Origin: Pseudovibrio exalbescens
GTDB lineage: Bacteria; Pseudomonadota; Alphaproteobacteria; Rhizobiales; Stappiaceae
Assembly: GCF_028737195.1 (NCBI RefSeq)
Contig: NZ_JAQZAJ010000005.1
Coordinates: forward strand, 338,168 to 402,167
Direction of reading: 5' to 3'
DNA length: 64,000 bases
Of this stretch, positions 34,627 through 43,539 are shown one piece after another. Made by a program: the position numbers and the translations under genes. Position 1 is the stretch's first letter. The number at the start of each line of letters is the position of its first letter. The notes beneath the pieces were generated by a model, which was not told where the DNA came from, did no database searches, and saw only the letters and a list, made by a program, of their open reading frames with translations.

Positions 34627-35013
34627 ATGACCTTTCCAGAAGCCATTCGCACCTGCCTTAGCAAATACACCGAGTTTCAGGGCCGTGCCGCACGGCCCGA
34701 ATTTTGGTGGTGGACGCTGTTTGCGATCATCACTCTTTCTGTCGCACAGCTGGTGGACATGATTGTTGTAGCTCCGCTGCTGGGCCTACCCGATCCGGGC
34801 ACCATGGAACTTCAGCCCATCTCGGCTTTGACGGGTTTGTTCTTGCTGATCCCGGGCCTTGCTGTTTCCGTGCGCCGCCTGCATGACACAGACCGCTCAG
34901 GTTGGTGGTTGCTCCTTCATCTGATTCCCATCATTGGCCTTCTGGTGCTGCTTTACTTTTACATCCAGCCGGGCACCGGGGGACCCAACCAATACTCAAC
35001 CGCCGGGTCGTGA
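34627..35013 (+). CDS. DUF805 membrane protein
   Basis: 128 residues from the ATG at 34627, which gives the family start MTFPEAIRTCLSKYTEFQGRAARPEFWWW. An ATG four codons upstream (34615) is possible. Three to four hydrophobic segments follow, with the family motif RRLHDTDRSGWWLLL and a closing GTGGPNQYS. DUF805 proteins are small inner-membrane proteins of unknown function. It lies between the feo operon and cydAB, in the same direction as both, without a clear link. Confidence 0.88.
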   Translation: MTFPEAIRTCLSKYTEFQGRAARPEFWWWTLFAIITLSVAQLVDMIVVAPLLGLPDPGTMELQPISALTGLFLLIPGLAVSVRRLHDTDRSGWWLLLHLIPIIGLLVLLYFYIQPGTGGPNQYSTAGS

Positions 35014-35065
35014 GCATTTTTGCCTGCACTAAAAAGGATTTCCTAACCTGATTGAAGGAAACTCT

Positions 35066-35121
35066 GCCCCACAAACTACCGCAGCGGACTCAAAACCTTG
35101 ACTTGTGGGGCCGCTCCCACA
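35066..35121 (+). promoter_or_regulatory. Competing inverted repeats in the cydA leader
   Basis: GCCCCACAA (35066-35074) is complementary to TTGTGGGGC (35103-35111), while the overlapping TGTGGG (35104-35109) also pairs with CCCACA (35116-35121). The two structures exclude each other. They could be a regulator binding region or an RNA switch; neither is established. Confidence 0.35.
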
Positions 35122-35163
35122 CCCTAGTCTAGAGACCAAGACGCAAACAGCATCAGGTGCTCC

Positions 35164-36564
35164 ATGGACTTCTCCGCAGTAGACCTTGCGCGTTTCCAGT
35201 TCGCGTTCACAGTGTCGTTTCACATCATATTTCCAGCCTTCTCGATTGGATTGGCCAGCTATCTGGCGGTGCTTGAAGGCATGTGGCTGTGGACCAAGCG
35301 GGAGGTTTACCTTCAGCTTTTCAAGTACTGGCTAACAATCTTCGCAATCGCCTTTGGCATGGGAGTGGTGTCTGGCGTCGTTATGACCTACCAGTTTGGA
35401 ACCAACTGGGCCGAGTTCTCTGACAAGACAGGACCCGTGCTTGGTCCGGTAATCGGTTATGAAGTGCTGACCGCGTTCTTTTTGGAGGCCGGTTTTTTGG
35501 GCATCATGCTGTTTGGCATGAACCGCGTAGGCAAGCACTTGCACTTTGCGGCAACGCTGATCGTTGCTTTTGGCACTGCGCTTTCCGGTTTCTGGATCCT
35601 TTCGGTGAACAGCTGGATGCAAACGCCTGCTGGGTTCAGCATCAATGAGGCGGGCCAGTTTATCCCTGAGGACTGGTGGGAGATCATCTTCAACCCCTCC
35701 TTCCCCTACCGCTTTGTTCACATGATGCTTGCGGCTTATCTGACCACCGCATTCGTCGTGGCCGCAGTTGGGGCCTACCACTTGCTGAAAGACAAAACGA
35801 ACCAAGCGGCGCGAACCATGTTCTCCATGGCGCTTTGGCTGATCGCGTTTGTTGCGCCCGCGCAAATGTTCGCCGGCGACCTGCATGGCCTTAACACACT
35901 TGAGCACCAGCCTGCCAAGATCGCCGCCATGGAAGGTCATTTTGAAACGCAGTCACCCGCGCCGCTCATCCTGTTCGGCTGGCCTGACATGGAGAGGGCC
36001 GAGACGCTCTACAAGATTGAAGTGCCTTATCTTTCCAGCATCATACTGACCCACACACTGACCGGCGCGGTTCCCGGACTCAAAGAGTTCCCCCGTGAAG
36101 ACTGGCCCAACGCCACCATTGTATTCTGGTCCTTCCGCGTCATGGTGGGGATTGGGCTGCTTATGACCTTGGTAGGCCTGTGGAGCCTCTGGAACCGCTA
36201 CCGTGGGACCTTGTTTGACAACCGTGCGCTCCAACGGGCAGCGCTCGTTATGGGGCCATCGGGCTTCATTGCGGTTCTTGCTGGGTGGATCACAACAGAG
36301 GTCGGACGCCAACCGTTTACCGTCTACGGCCTGCTGCGAACCTCGGATTCCGTGTCTCCCATAGATGCGCCAGCGGTCGCGACTTCGCTGACCATATTCA
36401 TTGTTGTCTATTTCATCGTGTTCGGAACCGGCATCGCTTACATCCTGAAGTCCATGCGGAAGTCACCTCATGCCAGCATTGGACCTGAGCCGGGCATACC
36501 AACGCGAACCGCCGGGATCACCCCTGCTCCAGCTCTCACCCCAGATACCGTGGAGAAGGACTGA
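35164..36564 (+). CDS. cydA: Cytochrome bd ubiquinol oxidase subunit I (CIO type)
   Basis: 466 residues. Family residues seen are the haem ligand His near 20 in FTVSFHIIFPAFSIGLASYL, the PYRFVHMMLAAYL histidine for haem b558, the VFWSFRVMVGIG methionine, and GWITTEVGRQPFTVYGLLRT. The Q-loop is short, which places it in the cyanide-insensitive (CioA) branch rather than E. coli CydA. It oxidises quinol and reduces O2 to water in the inner membrane. AGGTG lies five bases before the ATG. Its stop overlaps the cydB start by one base. Confidence 0.95.
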   Translation: MDFSAVDLARFQFAFTVSFHIIFPAFSIGLASYLAVLEGMWLWTKREVYLQLFKYWLTIFAIAFGMGVVSGVVMTYQFGTNWAEFSDKTGPVLGPVIGYEVLTAFFLEAGFLGIMLFGMNRVGKHLHFAATLIVAFGTALSGFWILSVNSWMQTPAGFSINEAGQFIPEDWWEIIFNPSFPYRFVHMMLAAYLTTAFVVAAVGAYHLLKDKTNQAARTMFSMALWLIAFVAPAQMFAGDLHGLNTLEHQPAKIAAMEGHFETQSPAPLILFGWPDMERAETLYKIEVPYLSSIILTHTLTGAVPGLKEFPREDWPNATIVFWSFRVMVGIGLLMTLVGLWSLWNRYRGTLFDNRALQRAALVMGPSGFIAVLAGWITTEVGRQPFTVYGLLRTSDSVSPIDAPAVATSLTIFIVVYFIVFGTGIAYILKSMRKSPHASIGPEPGIPTRTAGITPAPALTPDTVEKD

Positions 36565-37574
36565 TGGAACTCGATTATCCGCTCATCTGGGGTCTGTTGA
36601 TCGCGTTCGCCATCTTTGCCTATGTGTGCCTTGATGGTTTCGACCTTGGCATTGGCATCCTTTACCCCACAACCTCGGATCAGGATGAACGCAGCTTGAT
36701 GATGAACACTGTTGCGCCGGTATGGGATGGCAACGAGACCTGGCTTATCCTTGGCGGCGGCGGGCTGTTTGCCGTGTTCCCGCTGGCCTACGCCACGATC
36801 ATGCCAGCCCTTTACATGCCGATCCTTCTCATGCTCATCGGATTGATCTTCCGAGGGGTTGCGTTTGAATATCGCTTCAAGGCCAGCGACAAACGCCGTC
36901 CCTACTGGGATCTGGCTTTCTTCCTTGGCTCGCTCGTTGCGGCACTTTCACAGGGCGTCGCCCTTGGTGCCCTGATCCAAGGCATTGAAATCGAAGGACG
37001 CTCTTATGCCGGTGGCTGGTTTGATTGGCTGACACCCTTTAGCGTGATGACCGGCTTCGCTCTTGTTTCAGGCTATGCCCTGCTTGGCGCAACGTGGCTC
37101 ATCATGAAGCTAGAAGGCACGGCGCAGGAGCATTTCCGCCGTGTGGCACGTCCCTGCGCGCTTTTGCTGCTCATGTTCATTGGGATTGTCAGCATTTGGA
37201 TGCCGTTTATCGACCCGGGCATTGTCAGACTTTGGTTCAGCATGCCCTATGTGCTTTACACGGTGCCGGTACCGATTGCGGTAGCTGCTCTCGCCTTTGT
37301 CATTTGGCGCGGCATCACCTATGACCATCATCACGCGACCGCGTTCCTCGCAACGCTTGGCCTGTTTCTCGTCACCTATATCGGCCTTGGCATCAATCTC
37401 TATCCCTACGTCGTGCCACACAACTTCACCATCTGGGAGGCTGCAGCGCCCGACAGCAGCTTGAAGTTTCTGCTGGTTGGTGCCGTGGTGCTGATCCCCA
37501 TGATCCTTGCCTACACCGGCTACGCCTATTGGGTGTTCCGAGGCAAGACCAAGTCAACGGAGGGCTACCACTAG
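36564..37574 (+). CDS. cydB: Cytochrome bd ubiquinol oxidase subunit II
   Basis: 336 residues, a membrane protein with the CydB N-terminus (MELDYPLIWGLLIAFAIFAYVCLDGFDLGIGIL) and the conserved NTVAPVWDGNETWLILGGGGLFAVFPLAYA block. It partners CydA and stabilises the haem centres. The first base of its ATG is the last base of the cydA stop region, and its own stop overlaps the GTG of the following small gene, so translation of the three genes appears coupled. Confidence 0.95.
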   Translation: MELDYPLIWGLLIAFAIFAYVCLDGFDLGIGILYPTTSDQDERSLMMNTVAPVWDGNETWLILGGGGLFAVFPLAYATIMPALYMPILLMLIGLIFRGVAFEYRFKASDKRRPYWDLAFFLGSLVAALSQGVALGALIQGIEIEGRSYAGGWFDWLTPFSVMTGFALVSGYALLGATWLIMKLEGTAQEHFRRVARPCALLLLMFIGIVSIWMPFIDPGIVRLWFSMPYVLYTVPVPIAVAALAFVIWRGITYDHHHATAFLATLGLFLVTYIGLGINLYPYVVPHNFTIWEAAAPDSSLKFLLVGAVVLIPMILAYTGYAYWVFRGKTKSTEGYH

Positions 37575-37738
37575 TGAGTAACACCGGCGAAAAGATTGAA
37601 GGCAAGAAGACAAAGCACGCGGACAAAGACGCCCCCCTCACAGCGTTGAAGCAGGTGGGATGGTTCATCTTGCTTTGGTGTCTGGGTATCTCAGTCGTGG
37701 GGATCATTTCCTACGGGATACGCGCCGTAATCCTCTAG
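37574..37738 (+). CDS. Small DUF2474-like subunit of the CIO oxidase
   Basis: 54 residues from the GTG at 37574, whose first base is the last base of the cydB stop codon. A polar N-terminus (NTGEKIEGKKTKHADKDAP) is followed by one membrane helix (VGWFILLWCLGISVVGIISYGIRAVIL). DUF2474 peptides of this kind follow CioAB genes and correspond in position to CydX, which stabilises bd oxidases. The call rests on size, single helix and gene order. Confidence 0.78.
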   Translation: MSNTGEKIEGKKTKHADKDAPLTALKQVGWFILLWCLGISVVGIISYGIRAVIL

Positions 37739-37757
37739 GGTTGCTTTGGCGCGGGCC

Positions 37758-38780
37758 TTAGGTAGGCTCTGGCTCTGTCACAGGCTCCCCGAGATCTCTC
37801 AGGGCTTGTTCCAACGATAGCTTAAGATCGTCGGGAACCTCGCGAGACTTCAAGAAAGCCGCATAGGCGAGCTTTAGCCCCTGCTCCAACCCAATGCTGG
37901 GCTGCCACCCCATCGCCTGAAGACGCGCGTTGTCCATCAACTTCCTTGGTGTGCCATCGGGCTTGGACAGATCGTGCGTGATACGTCCTTCAAAACCGAC
38001 AGCTTTGCAAATCATTACAGCGAGTTGCTTGATGCTCACTTCCTCGCCGCTGCCCAGATTGATATGCTCTTCTTCGCTGTAGTTCTTCATGAGAAAGACC
38101 AGCGCGTCGGCGCAATCTTCCACGTAGAGGAACTCGCGGCGGGGCGCACCGGTGCCCCACATTACGATCTTTTGCTCTCCGTTTGCCTTTGCTTCGTGCA
38201 CCTTGCGCATCAAGGCCGGGATAACGTGAGAAGTTTCCAGATCGAAGTTATCTCCGGGACCATATAGGTTCGTTGGCATGGCGCTGATGAAGTCACAGCC
38301 ATGTTGGCGTCGATACGCCTGACAGAGCTTCACCCCTGCAATCTTGGCCAATGCATACCATTGATTTGTGGGCTCCAATGGACCTGTTAGCAAGGAGGCC
38401 TCGGTAATCGGCTGGCGCGCAAATTTTGGATATATGCAGCTTGAGCCCAGAAACAGCAGTTTTTTCACCCGTGCTTTGTGCGCAGAATGAATGACGTTGG
38501 CTGCGATCATGAGGTTATCGTAGAGAAAATCTGCCGGGTAGGTGTTGTTGGCAAGAATACCGCCAACCTTTGCGGCGGGAAGAAAGATCGCCGTGGGTTT
38601 TCGGGTCGCAAGCCAGAAATCGACTGCCTGCGGGTCTCTGAGATCCAGCTCGTCGCGCGGTGCGGTGACAACCTCGCAGGGCTCCCGTTCAAGACGGCGT
38701 AAAAGCGCTGAACCAACCATGCCGCCATGCCCCGCGACCCAAACTCTTTCTCCTGCTAGGTCAAAGAGTTCCCTAGACAT
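37758..38780 (-). CDS. fcl: GDP-L-fucose synthase
   Basis: 340 residues from the ATG at 38780, preceded by GGGAGGTGG within the end of gmd; a longer frame to 38864 overlaps gmd and is rejected. It is an SDR epimerase/reductase with an N-terminal NADP motif ([19 protein letters not shown]), the catalytic Ser region [12 protein letters not shown], and the YxxxK-type [16 protein letters not shown]. It converts GDP-4-keto-6-deoxy-mannose to GDP-L-fucose. It overlaps gmd by 8 bp. No glycosyltransferase gene is adjacent. Confidence 0.93.
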   Translation of the reverse strand: MSRELFDLAGERVWVAGHGGMVGSALLRRLEREPCEVVTAPRDELDLRDPQAVDFWLATRKPTAIFLPAAKVGGILANNTYPADFLYDNLMIAANVIHSAHKARVKKLLFLGSSCIYPKFARQPITEASLLTGPLEPTNQWYALAKIAGVKLCQAYRRQHGCDFISAMPTNLYGPGDNFDLETSHVIPALMRKVHEAKANGEQKIVMWGTGAPRREFLYVEDCADALVFLMKNYSEEEHINLGSGEEVSIKQLAVMICKAVGFEGRITHDLSKPDGTPRKLMDNARLQAMGWQPSIGLEQGLKLAYAAFLKSREVPDDLKLSLEQALRDLGEPVTEPEPT

Positions 38781-39867
38781 GCTCCACCTCCCGAGCGGCG
38801 TCTTTCTCATGCTGGCGTGTTGTTCGTTGAAGCTCTGCCAGATCCTCTTTGACCATTTCGGCAACCAGCTCCTCGAAGCTTACCTTTGCCGCCCAACCAA
38901 GCTTTTCCCGCGCCTTGCTGGGGTCACCTTTCAACAGATCGACCTCTGTTGCTCGGAAGTACCGCGGGTCCACCTCCACAAGCAGCTTGCCGCTGGCTGC
39001 GCAAATGCCTTTTTCGTCCAGGCCCTCACCACGCCAGATCAATTCAGTGCCAGTTTCGGCAAATGCGCGTTCCACAAATGCACGAACGCTGTGGGTCTCT
39101 CCCGTTGCAAGCACGTAGTCATCGGCAATGGGTTGCTGCAGCATGCGCCACATGCCCTCCACATAGTCGCGGGCATGCCCCCAATCGCGCTGCGCTTCCA
39201 AGTTGCCGATGTAAAGCCGGTCCTGCAGCCCATGGGCGATGGCCGCCACCGCACGAGTAATCTTGCGGGTGACAAAGGTTTCCCCGCGAACCGGGCTTTC
39301 GTGATTGAACAGAATGCCGTTGGACGCATGAATGCCATAGGCTTCACGGTAGTTGACGGTAATCCAGTAGGCATAAAGCTTTGCAGCGGCATAGGGGGAA
39401 CGGGGATAGAATGGGGTCTGCTCGTTTTGTGGGACCTGCTGTGCCTTGCCATAAAGCTCCGAGGTTGAAGCCTGATAGAACCGCGTTTTTTCTACAAGGC
39501 CCAGAAGCCGGATCGCCTCCAGCAGCCGCAGTGTCCCCATGCCGTCTGCATTGGCGGTGTACTCGGCCGTCTCAAAGGACACCTGCACGTGGGATTGGGC
39601 CGCAAGATTATAGATTTCGTCTGGCTGAATTTCCTGAGTGATGCGGATCAGATTGGTCGCATCTGTCATGTCGCCGTAGTGCAAAAAGAACCGCTGATTT
39701 TGTGTATGAGGATCCTGATAGAGGTGCTCGATGCGCTCCGTGTTGAAGCTGGAGGATCGCCGCTTGATCCCGTGCACCTTGTACCCCTTGCTGAGCAGCA
39801 ATTCCGCTAAATAGGCACCGTCTTGCCCGGTGATGCCGGTTATGAGAGCTGTCTTTTCCTGAGTCAC
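38773..39867 (-). CDS. gmd: GDP-mannose 4,6-dehydratase
   Basis: 364 residues from a GTG at 39867 with AGGGGTGG just upstream; an ATG at 39912 would add 15 residues without family similarity. Motifs are [28 protein letters not shown], the [15 protein letters not shown]-binding stretch, and the active-site [10 protein letters not shown] with [14 protein letters not shown]. It forms GDP-4-keto-6-deoxy-D-mannose from GDP-mannose, the precursor used by Fcl. The pair supplies GDP-L-fucose for a surface glycan encoded elsewhere. Confidence 0.95.
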   Translation of the reverse strand: MTQEKTALITGITGQDGAYLAELLLSKGYKVHGIKRRSSSFNTERIEHLYQDPHTQNQRFFLHYGDMTDATNLIRITQEIQPDEIYNLAAQSHVQVSFETAEYTANADGMGTLRLLEAIRLLGLVEKTRFYQASTSELYGKAQQVPQNEQTPFYPRSPYAAAKLYAYWITVNYREAYGIHASNGILFNHESPVRGETFVTRKITRAVAAIAHGLQDRLYIGNLEAQRDWGHARDYVEGMWRMLQQPIADDYVLATGETHSVRAFVERAFAETGTELIWRGEGLDEKGICAASGKLLVEVDPRYFRATEVDLLKGDPSKAREKLGWAAKVSFEELVAEMVKEDLAELQRTTRQHEKDAAREVEHV

Positions 39868-39979
39868 GCAACCACCCCTGTCCTCAGCGGTAGTCAGCGC
39901 CAAAACCCTCATGGTTTCAAACCCCTAAAAGGGCCAGCTACAAAATCCGCCCTGTCAAAAACAGAGGTAAGCAGCGCAC

Positions 39980-40013
39980 AAAAAAGCGGCATTTCCATTT
40001 CAGGAAACGCCGC
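39980..40013 (-). terminator. Rho-independent terminator at the end of the galactoside operon
   Basis: On the minus strand GCGGCGTTTCC pairs with GGAAATGCCGC (one G-U pair) around a 6-base loop and is followed by TTTTTT. It lies 30 bp after the GH42 stop and separates the operon from gmd. Confidence 0.9.
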
Positions 40014-40043
40014 GATTTCAAAACACTATTGGAGGCTGGAGCC

Positions 40044-42026
40044 TCAGCGCACCAGTGACACCCCTGCCGCTGGAATTTTCAAACCATCAAGTTCGGCCGC
40101 TTCGGCGAGCCCCAGTGCCCTGAGATCCTGAGGATGTTTGGCGTAGTTGTAATAGAACGTGCCGATGCTGGTTTTCCGGCGACGCAGGCCTTGCGGCAAG
40201 TCCACTGGTTCAATCCCCTTTGGTTCCAGAACCTGCGCGAGGAATTTCTTCAGTGTTTGAGGACGAAGCCAAGCGCCTGTGTAGACAACGCTTTCGTTGC
40301 CAACCACGATTGGATCACCATTCTCGAGTGCAAGAATTGTTGGCAGTGAACTGACGAGTTCCTCCACCCAAATGGTGGCCTCGCCGAACTTTGACCCATC
40401 CCGGCTCAACAGCGTTTCACCAAAAAGCTTGGGCATGGTGGAAACGCGGGCCACTTCAACCGCTTCAAAAGGCGCTGGCAGCGCTGAGGTTTCCTGCGAG
40501 ATTTGATAATGCTCATTCTTCTGAGCAAAACGCGGTCCTGCTACAACAAGCCCCCCTTGCGAAGCGTAGGTGGCCAGACAGCTGGAGAACTCCGCACTTA
40601 CCGCATAAAGCCCTGGAACAATTACAGCTTTATATCTCGACAGGTCCTGCTCGGAGGGCCGAACGATGTCGACATCCACACCCAGCTCCCTAAGAGCGCG
40701 GTAGGCATTCATGGCCAGCAGACTGTAGGTAAAATCCTGACTTTGCGGCTGGGTTTCGTGGGCCCACTGGCTCTCGTAGTCAAACACCAAGGCCACGGGG
40801 GCTGGTGCGATGTGGAACGCGCCAAGAGCATCCCGTTCCCTAGCCACCTGCCCGGCCTCCTTGAAGGCCTGCGCGGGGGCATTGTCAGGCCGTTTGAGGC
40901 CAGCGTGCATCTGCTCCTGCGCAAAAGGGGCCTGCCTCCAGCGGAAATAGCTCGTCGTTTCAGCACCATGGGCGAAAGCCTCCCATGACCACAAGCGCAC
41001 CATGCCATCAAGTGGCGAGGGGTTATAAGGGGCCCAGTTCACCGGCCCCGGCTGCTGCTCCATGATCCAGAGGCGGCCATTGCCTGCGGCGCGATATAGG
41101 TCGTGGTGGAAGCCTTGGAAGTCCGGATCGCCTTGCTGGAAGAAGTCGCGCCAGAACTCCGGGGCCATTTCCGTGCCCGACTCCATCTGATTTAAGCTAT
41201 GGAAACCAAGGGGATAGCTGTCCCAACTGGCGACATCAAGCTGATCCCCAACCTTATAATGGTCGAAGTGGAAGAAGCGCCCCATGAAGTTATGAATTAT
41301 CGGACGCCCCGGAGAAAGCTCGCGCAGCATCTCCACCTGCGCCTGATTAAACTCTGCTACCTTGTCTGAAGAAAAGCGATAAAAATCAAGCCGATGAGCG
41401 GGATTACTCTCTGTGACCGTCAGGTATGGCAGGTCTATCTTGTCGAAGCTGCCATATTCCATGGACCAGAACACGTTGCCCCAGGCTTCGTTTAGTTTTT
41501 CTACTGTTCCATACTTTACTTCCAGCCACCTTTGGAACGCTACCCGCGCGACGGGAGACCAAGAGCGGATGGTATCATGGCAGCCATATTCGTTGTCGGT
41601 CTGCCAGGCTGCTACGGCAGGATGCTGACCGTAACGCTCGGCAATGATGCGAGAAATGCGTTTACTTTCCTCACGATAGCCCTCATGAGAAAAGCAATAG
41701 TGACGACGGGAGCCGAACTTGCGCGGATTGCCGTTTTCATCATGAGCCAGCATGTCCGGGTGCTTGTCCAGCATCCAGCGCGGCGGCGTTGCCGTTGGCG
41801 TACACATGACAATTTTTAATCCATTCCGCGCCAAGGTCTCAACAGCGCGGTCAAGCCACTCCCACTGGAAAGTGCCCGGTTCAGGCTCTATCCGAGACCA
41901 TGCAAATTCTGCAATGCGCACCCAAGTGATGCCGAGTTCCGCCATTTCGCGGGCGTCCTGCTCCCAAAGGGCTTCATCCCAGTGTTCGGGGTAGTAGCAG
42001 ACGCCAAGGGTCTTTTCCTGGGTCAT
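40044..42026 (-). CDS. Beta-galactosidase, glycoside hydrolase family 42
   Basis: 660 residues, typical GH42 length. The catalytic barrel starts LGVCYYPEHWDEALWEQDAREMAELG-like. The acid/base Glu146 is in WQTDNEYG and the nucleophile Glu323 in WIMEQQPGPVNW. Domain B with a trimerisation fold follows (YKAVIVPGLYAVS). There is no signal peptide, so it acts in the cytoplasm on imported beta-galactosides to release galactose. It is the last gene of the operon: its start overlaps the lactonase stop by 4 bp (ATGA), and a terminator follows. Confidence 0.94.
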   Translation of the reverse strand: MTQEKTLGVCYYPEHWDEALWEQDAREMAELGITWVRIAEFAWSRIEPEPGTFQWEWLDRAVETLARNGLKIVMCTPTATPPRWMLDKHPDMLAHDENGNPRKFGSRRHYCFSHEGYREESKRISRIIAERYGQHPAVAAWQTDNEYGCHDTIRSWSPVARVAFQRWLEVKYGTVEKLNEAWGNVFWSMEYGSFDKIDLPYLTVTESNPAHRLDFYRFSSDKVAEFNQAQVEMLRELSPGRPIIHNFMGRFFHFDHYKVGDQLDVASWDSYPLGFHSLNQMESGTEMAPEFWRDFFQQGDPDFQGFHHDLYRAAGNGRLWIMEQQPGPVNWAPYNPSPLDGMVRLWSWEAFAHGAETTSYFRWRQAPFAQEQMHAGLKRPDNAPAQAFKEAGQVARERDALGAFHIAPAPVALVFDYESQWAHETQPQSQDFTYSLLAMNAYRALRELGVDVDIVRPSEQDLSRYKAVIVPGLYAVSAEFSSCLATYASQGGLVVAGPRFAQKNEHYQISQETSALPAPFEAVEVARVSTMPKLFGETLLSRDGSKFGEATIWVEELVSSLPTILALENGDPIVVGNESVVYTGAWLRPQTLKKFLAQVLEPKGIEPVDLPQGLRRRKTSIGTFYYNYAKHPQDLRALGLAEAAELDGLKIPAAGVSLVR

Positions 42027-42907
42027 GCAGTTATCCTCTCAATGACGGGATCAAAAAGCCCCTCAATTTCAAGCTTCACAGCAAAGGTGGCGCCAGCCAG
42101 CGGCTCGCGGGCGAGTTGCTCTTCGCTCAGGTCCTGACGCGCTGTGGTGATGAAAAGCGTCTTGCCATCCGCACCTCCGAAGGCGGGGCAACTTGGCTGG
42201 CTTACCGGCAGTTCGATGACGCGTTCTTGTGTTCCATCAGGACGATAGCGGACCACGCGCGCCCCGCCCCACTGGGCATTCCATAGATGTCCTTCCGCAT
42301 CCACCACGGAGCCATCCGGACCAAAACCGGTGGCGCTGATGTCAACAAACAGCTCCGGCTCACCCGCTGGCAGGCCGGTTGCCTTGTCCAGCGGCCAGCG
42401 AATGATGCAGCCGGATGGAGTATCGGAAAAGTACGCCCACTCTCCTTGCGGAGAGAAGCAAATGGAGTTCGGAATGGAGATCTTGTCTTTGATCAACTGA
42501 AGGCCGCTTACGCCGAAGCGATAGAGGCTGCCCGCCTCCTTTTCCGCGTTGTAGCCCATGGTGCTGATCCAAAAGCCGCCCAGACGATCTGTTCGGCCAT
42601 CGTTGGACCGGGTGACAGGGTTATCCCCCTCCACCGGGTGAACAAGGTCCAGCGCAGCGCTTCCCACCTGCCAGCGATGAACACCGCGAGACGTTGACAC
42701 GATGAGGCTTTCGCCGGGTTCGCGGGCGAAGGCTGAGACAGGATGGTCAAACTCATAAATGCGGGTGTCGGCATCGGCTTCACCCTGTTGCAGCACACGC
42801 TGATTATCGATGTCGACCCAGAACAGGCAGCGGTGTTCAGGCGACCATAGAGGCCCTTCCCCTAAAGAGCAAAGAACCTTTGAAAAAACAAAGGGATCAG
42901 ACATCAA
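42023..42907 (-). CDS. SMP-30/gluconolactonase-family sugar lactonase
   Basis: 294 residues. The beta-propeller signature is present: SLGEGPLWSPEHRCLFWVDI at the N-terminus, RSNDGRTDRLGGFWISTMG in the middle and PNSICFSPQGEWAYFSDT, with metal-binding Glu, Asn and Asp positions conserved. In this operon it most likely opens galactonolactone to galactonate, although SMP-30 proteins act on several aldonolactones. The second codon is also ATG (42904), and that start overlaps the dgoA stop, so 42904 may be the true start. Its stop overlaps the GH42 start. Confidence 0.9.
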   Translation of the reverse strand: MMSDPFVFSKVLCSLGEGPLWSPEHRCLFWVDIDNQRVLQQGEADADTRIYEFDHPVSAFAREPGESLIVSTSRGVHRWQVGSAALDLVHPVEGDNPVTRSNDGRTDRLGGFWISTMGYNAEKEAGSLYRFGVSGLQLIKDKISIPNSICFSPQGEWAYFSDTPSGCIIRWPLDKATGLPAGEPELFVDISATGFGPDGSVVDAEGHLWNAQWGGARVVRYRPDGTQERVIELPVSQPSCPAFGGADGKTLFITTARQDLSEEQLAREPLAGATFAVKLEIEGLFDPVIERITA

Positions 42908-43539
42908 GCACCACGCTCCTGAAGGGCATCATAGGCAGCCACCATTTCTTGAGCATTTGCGGCAACCTCTGCGACGGTATCACCGGGCTTGTAGATGTTG
43001 GCACCGAGGCCAAAGCCCGCACAGCCCGCTGCGGCATAGTCAGCAAAGTCCTTCGCGCCCACGCCGCCCACGGCATAGACCGGCTTGTCCTTCGGCAGGA
43101 CTGCATTCATGGCCTTGATGCCTGCAGGGCCCATGATGAAGGCGGGGAATATCTTCAAGATATCCGCGCCATGTTTGACGGCCTCAAAGCATTCGGTTGG
43201 GGTAAAGACGCCCGGACAGGACATCATTCCGGCCCGCTTGGTGGCCAGGATGACCTCCTTGTCCATGTTTGGCGAGACAATAAACTCGCCGCCGACGCTG
43301 CGAACCGCCTGAACATCGTCTGCGGTGAGGACAGTGCCCGCTCCAATGCTCGCCTTGTGGCCAACCTTGGCCTTCATGAGGCTGATGCTCTTGAGTGCTT
43401 CGGGGGAGTTGAGTGGCACTTCAATCTGCGTGATGCCTGCGGCTACAATCACCTCAACAACGGCTTCAGCCTCATCCGGCGTAATGCCGCGCAGAATTGC
43501 GATGATGTTACGTGCGTGATCAGTTGGAGATGAGGTCAT
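42904..43539 (-). CDS. dgoA: 2-dehydro-3-deoxy-6-phosphogalactonate aldolase
   Basis: 211 residues of the KDPG/KDPGal aldolase family. Motifs are AILRGITPDEA, TQIEVPLNSP (E40), IGAGTVLT, SPNMDKEV and the Schiff-base lysine K129 in DILKIFPA, ending with YAVGGV. EVPLNSP is the form typical of DgoA rather than Eda. It splits 2-keto-3-deoxy-6-phosphogalactonate into pyruvate and glyceraldehyde 3-phosphate. It overlaps dgoK by 4 bp and lies directly before the lactonase, so translation is coupled. Confidence 0.93.
   Translation of the reverse strand: MTSSPTDHARNIIAILRGITPDEAEAVVEVIVAAGITQIEVPLNSPEALKSISLMKAKVGHKASIGAGTVLTADDVQAVRSVGGEFIVSPNMDKEVILATKRAGMMSCPGVFTPTECFEAVKHGADILKIFPAFIMGPAGIKAMNAVLPKDKPVYAVGGVGAKDFADYAAAGCAGFGLGANIYKPGDTVAEVAANAQEMVAAYDALQERGA

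Noticed and set aside
35014..35163. FNR box before cydA
   Set aside because: I looked for TTGAT-N4-ATCAA because bd oxidases are often FNR-controlled, but no such match is present.
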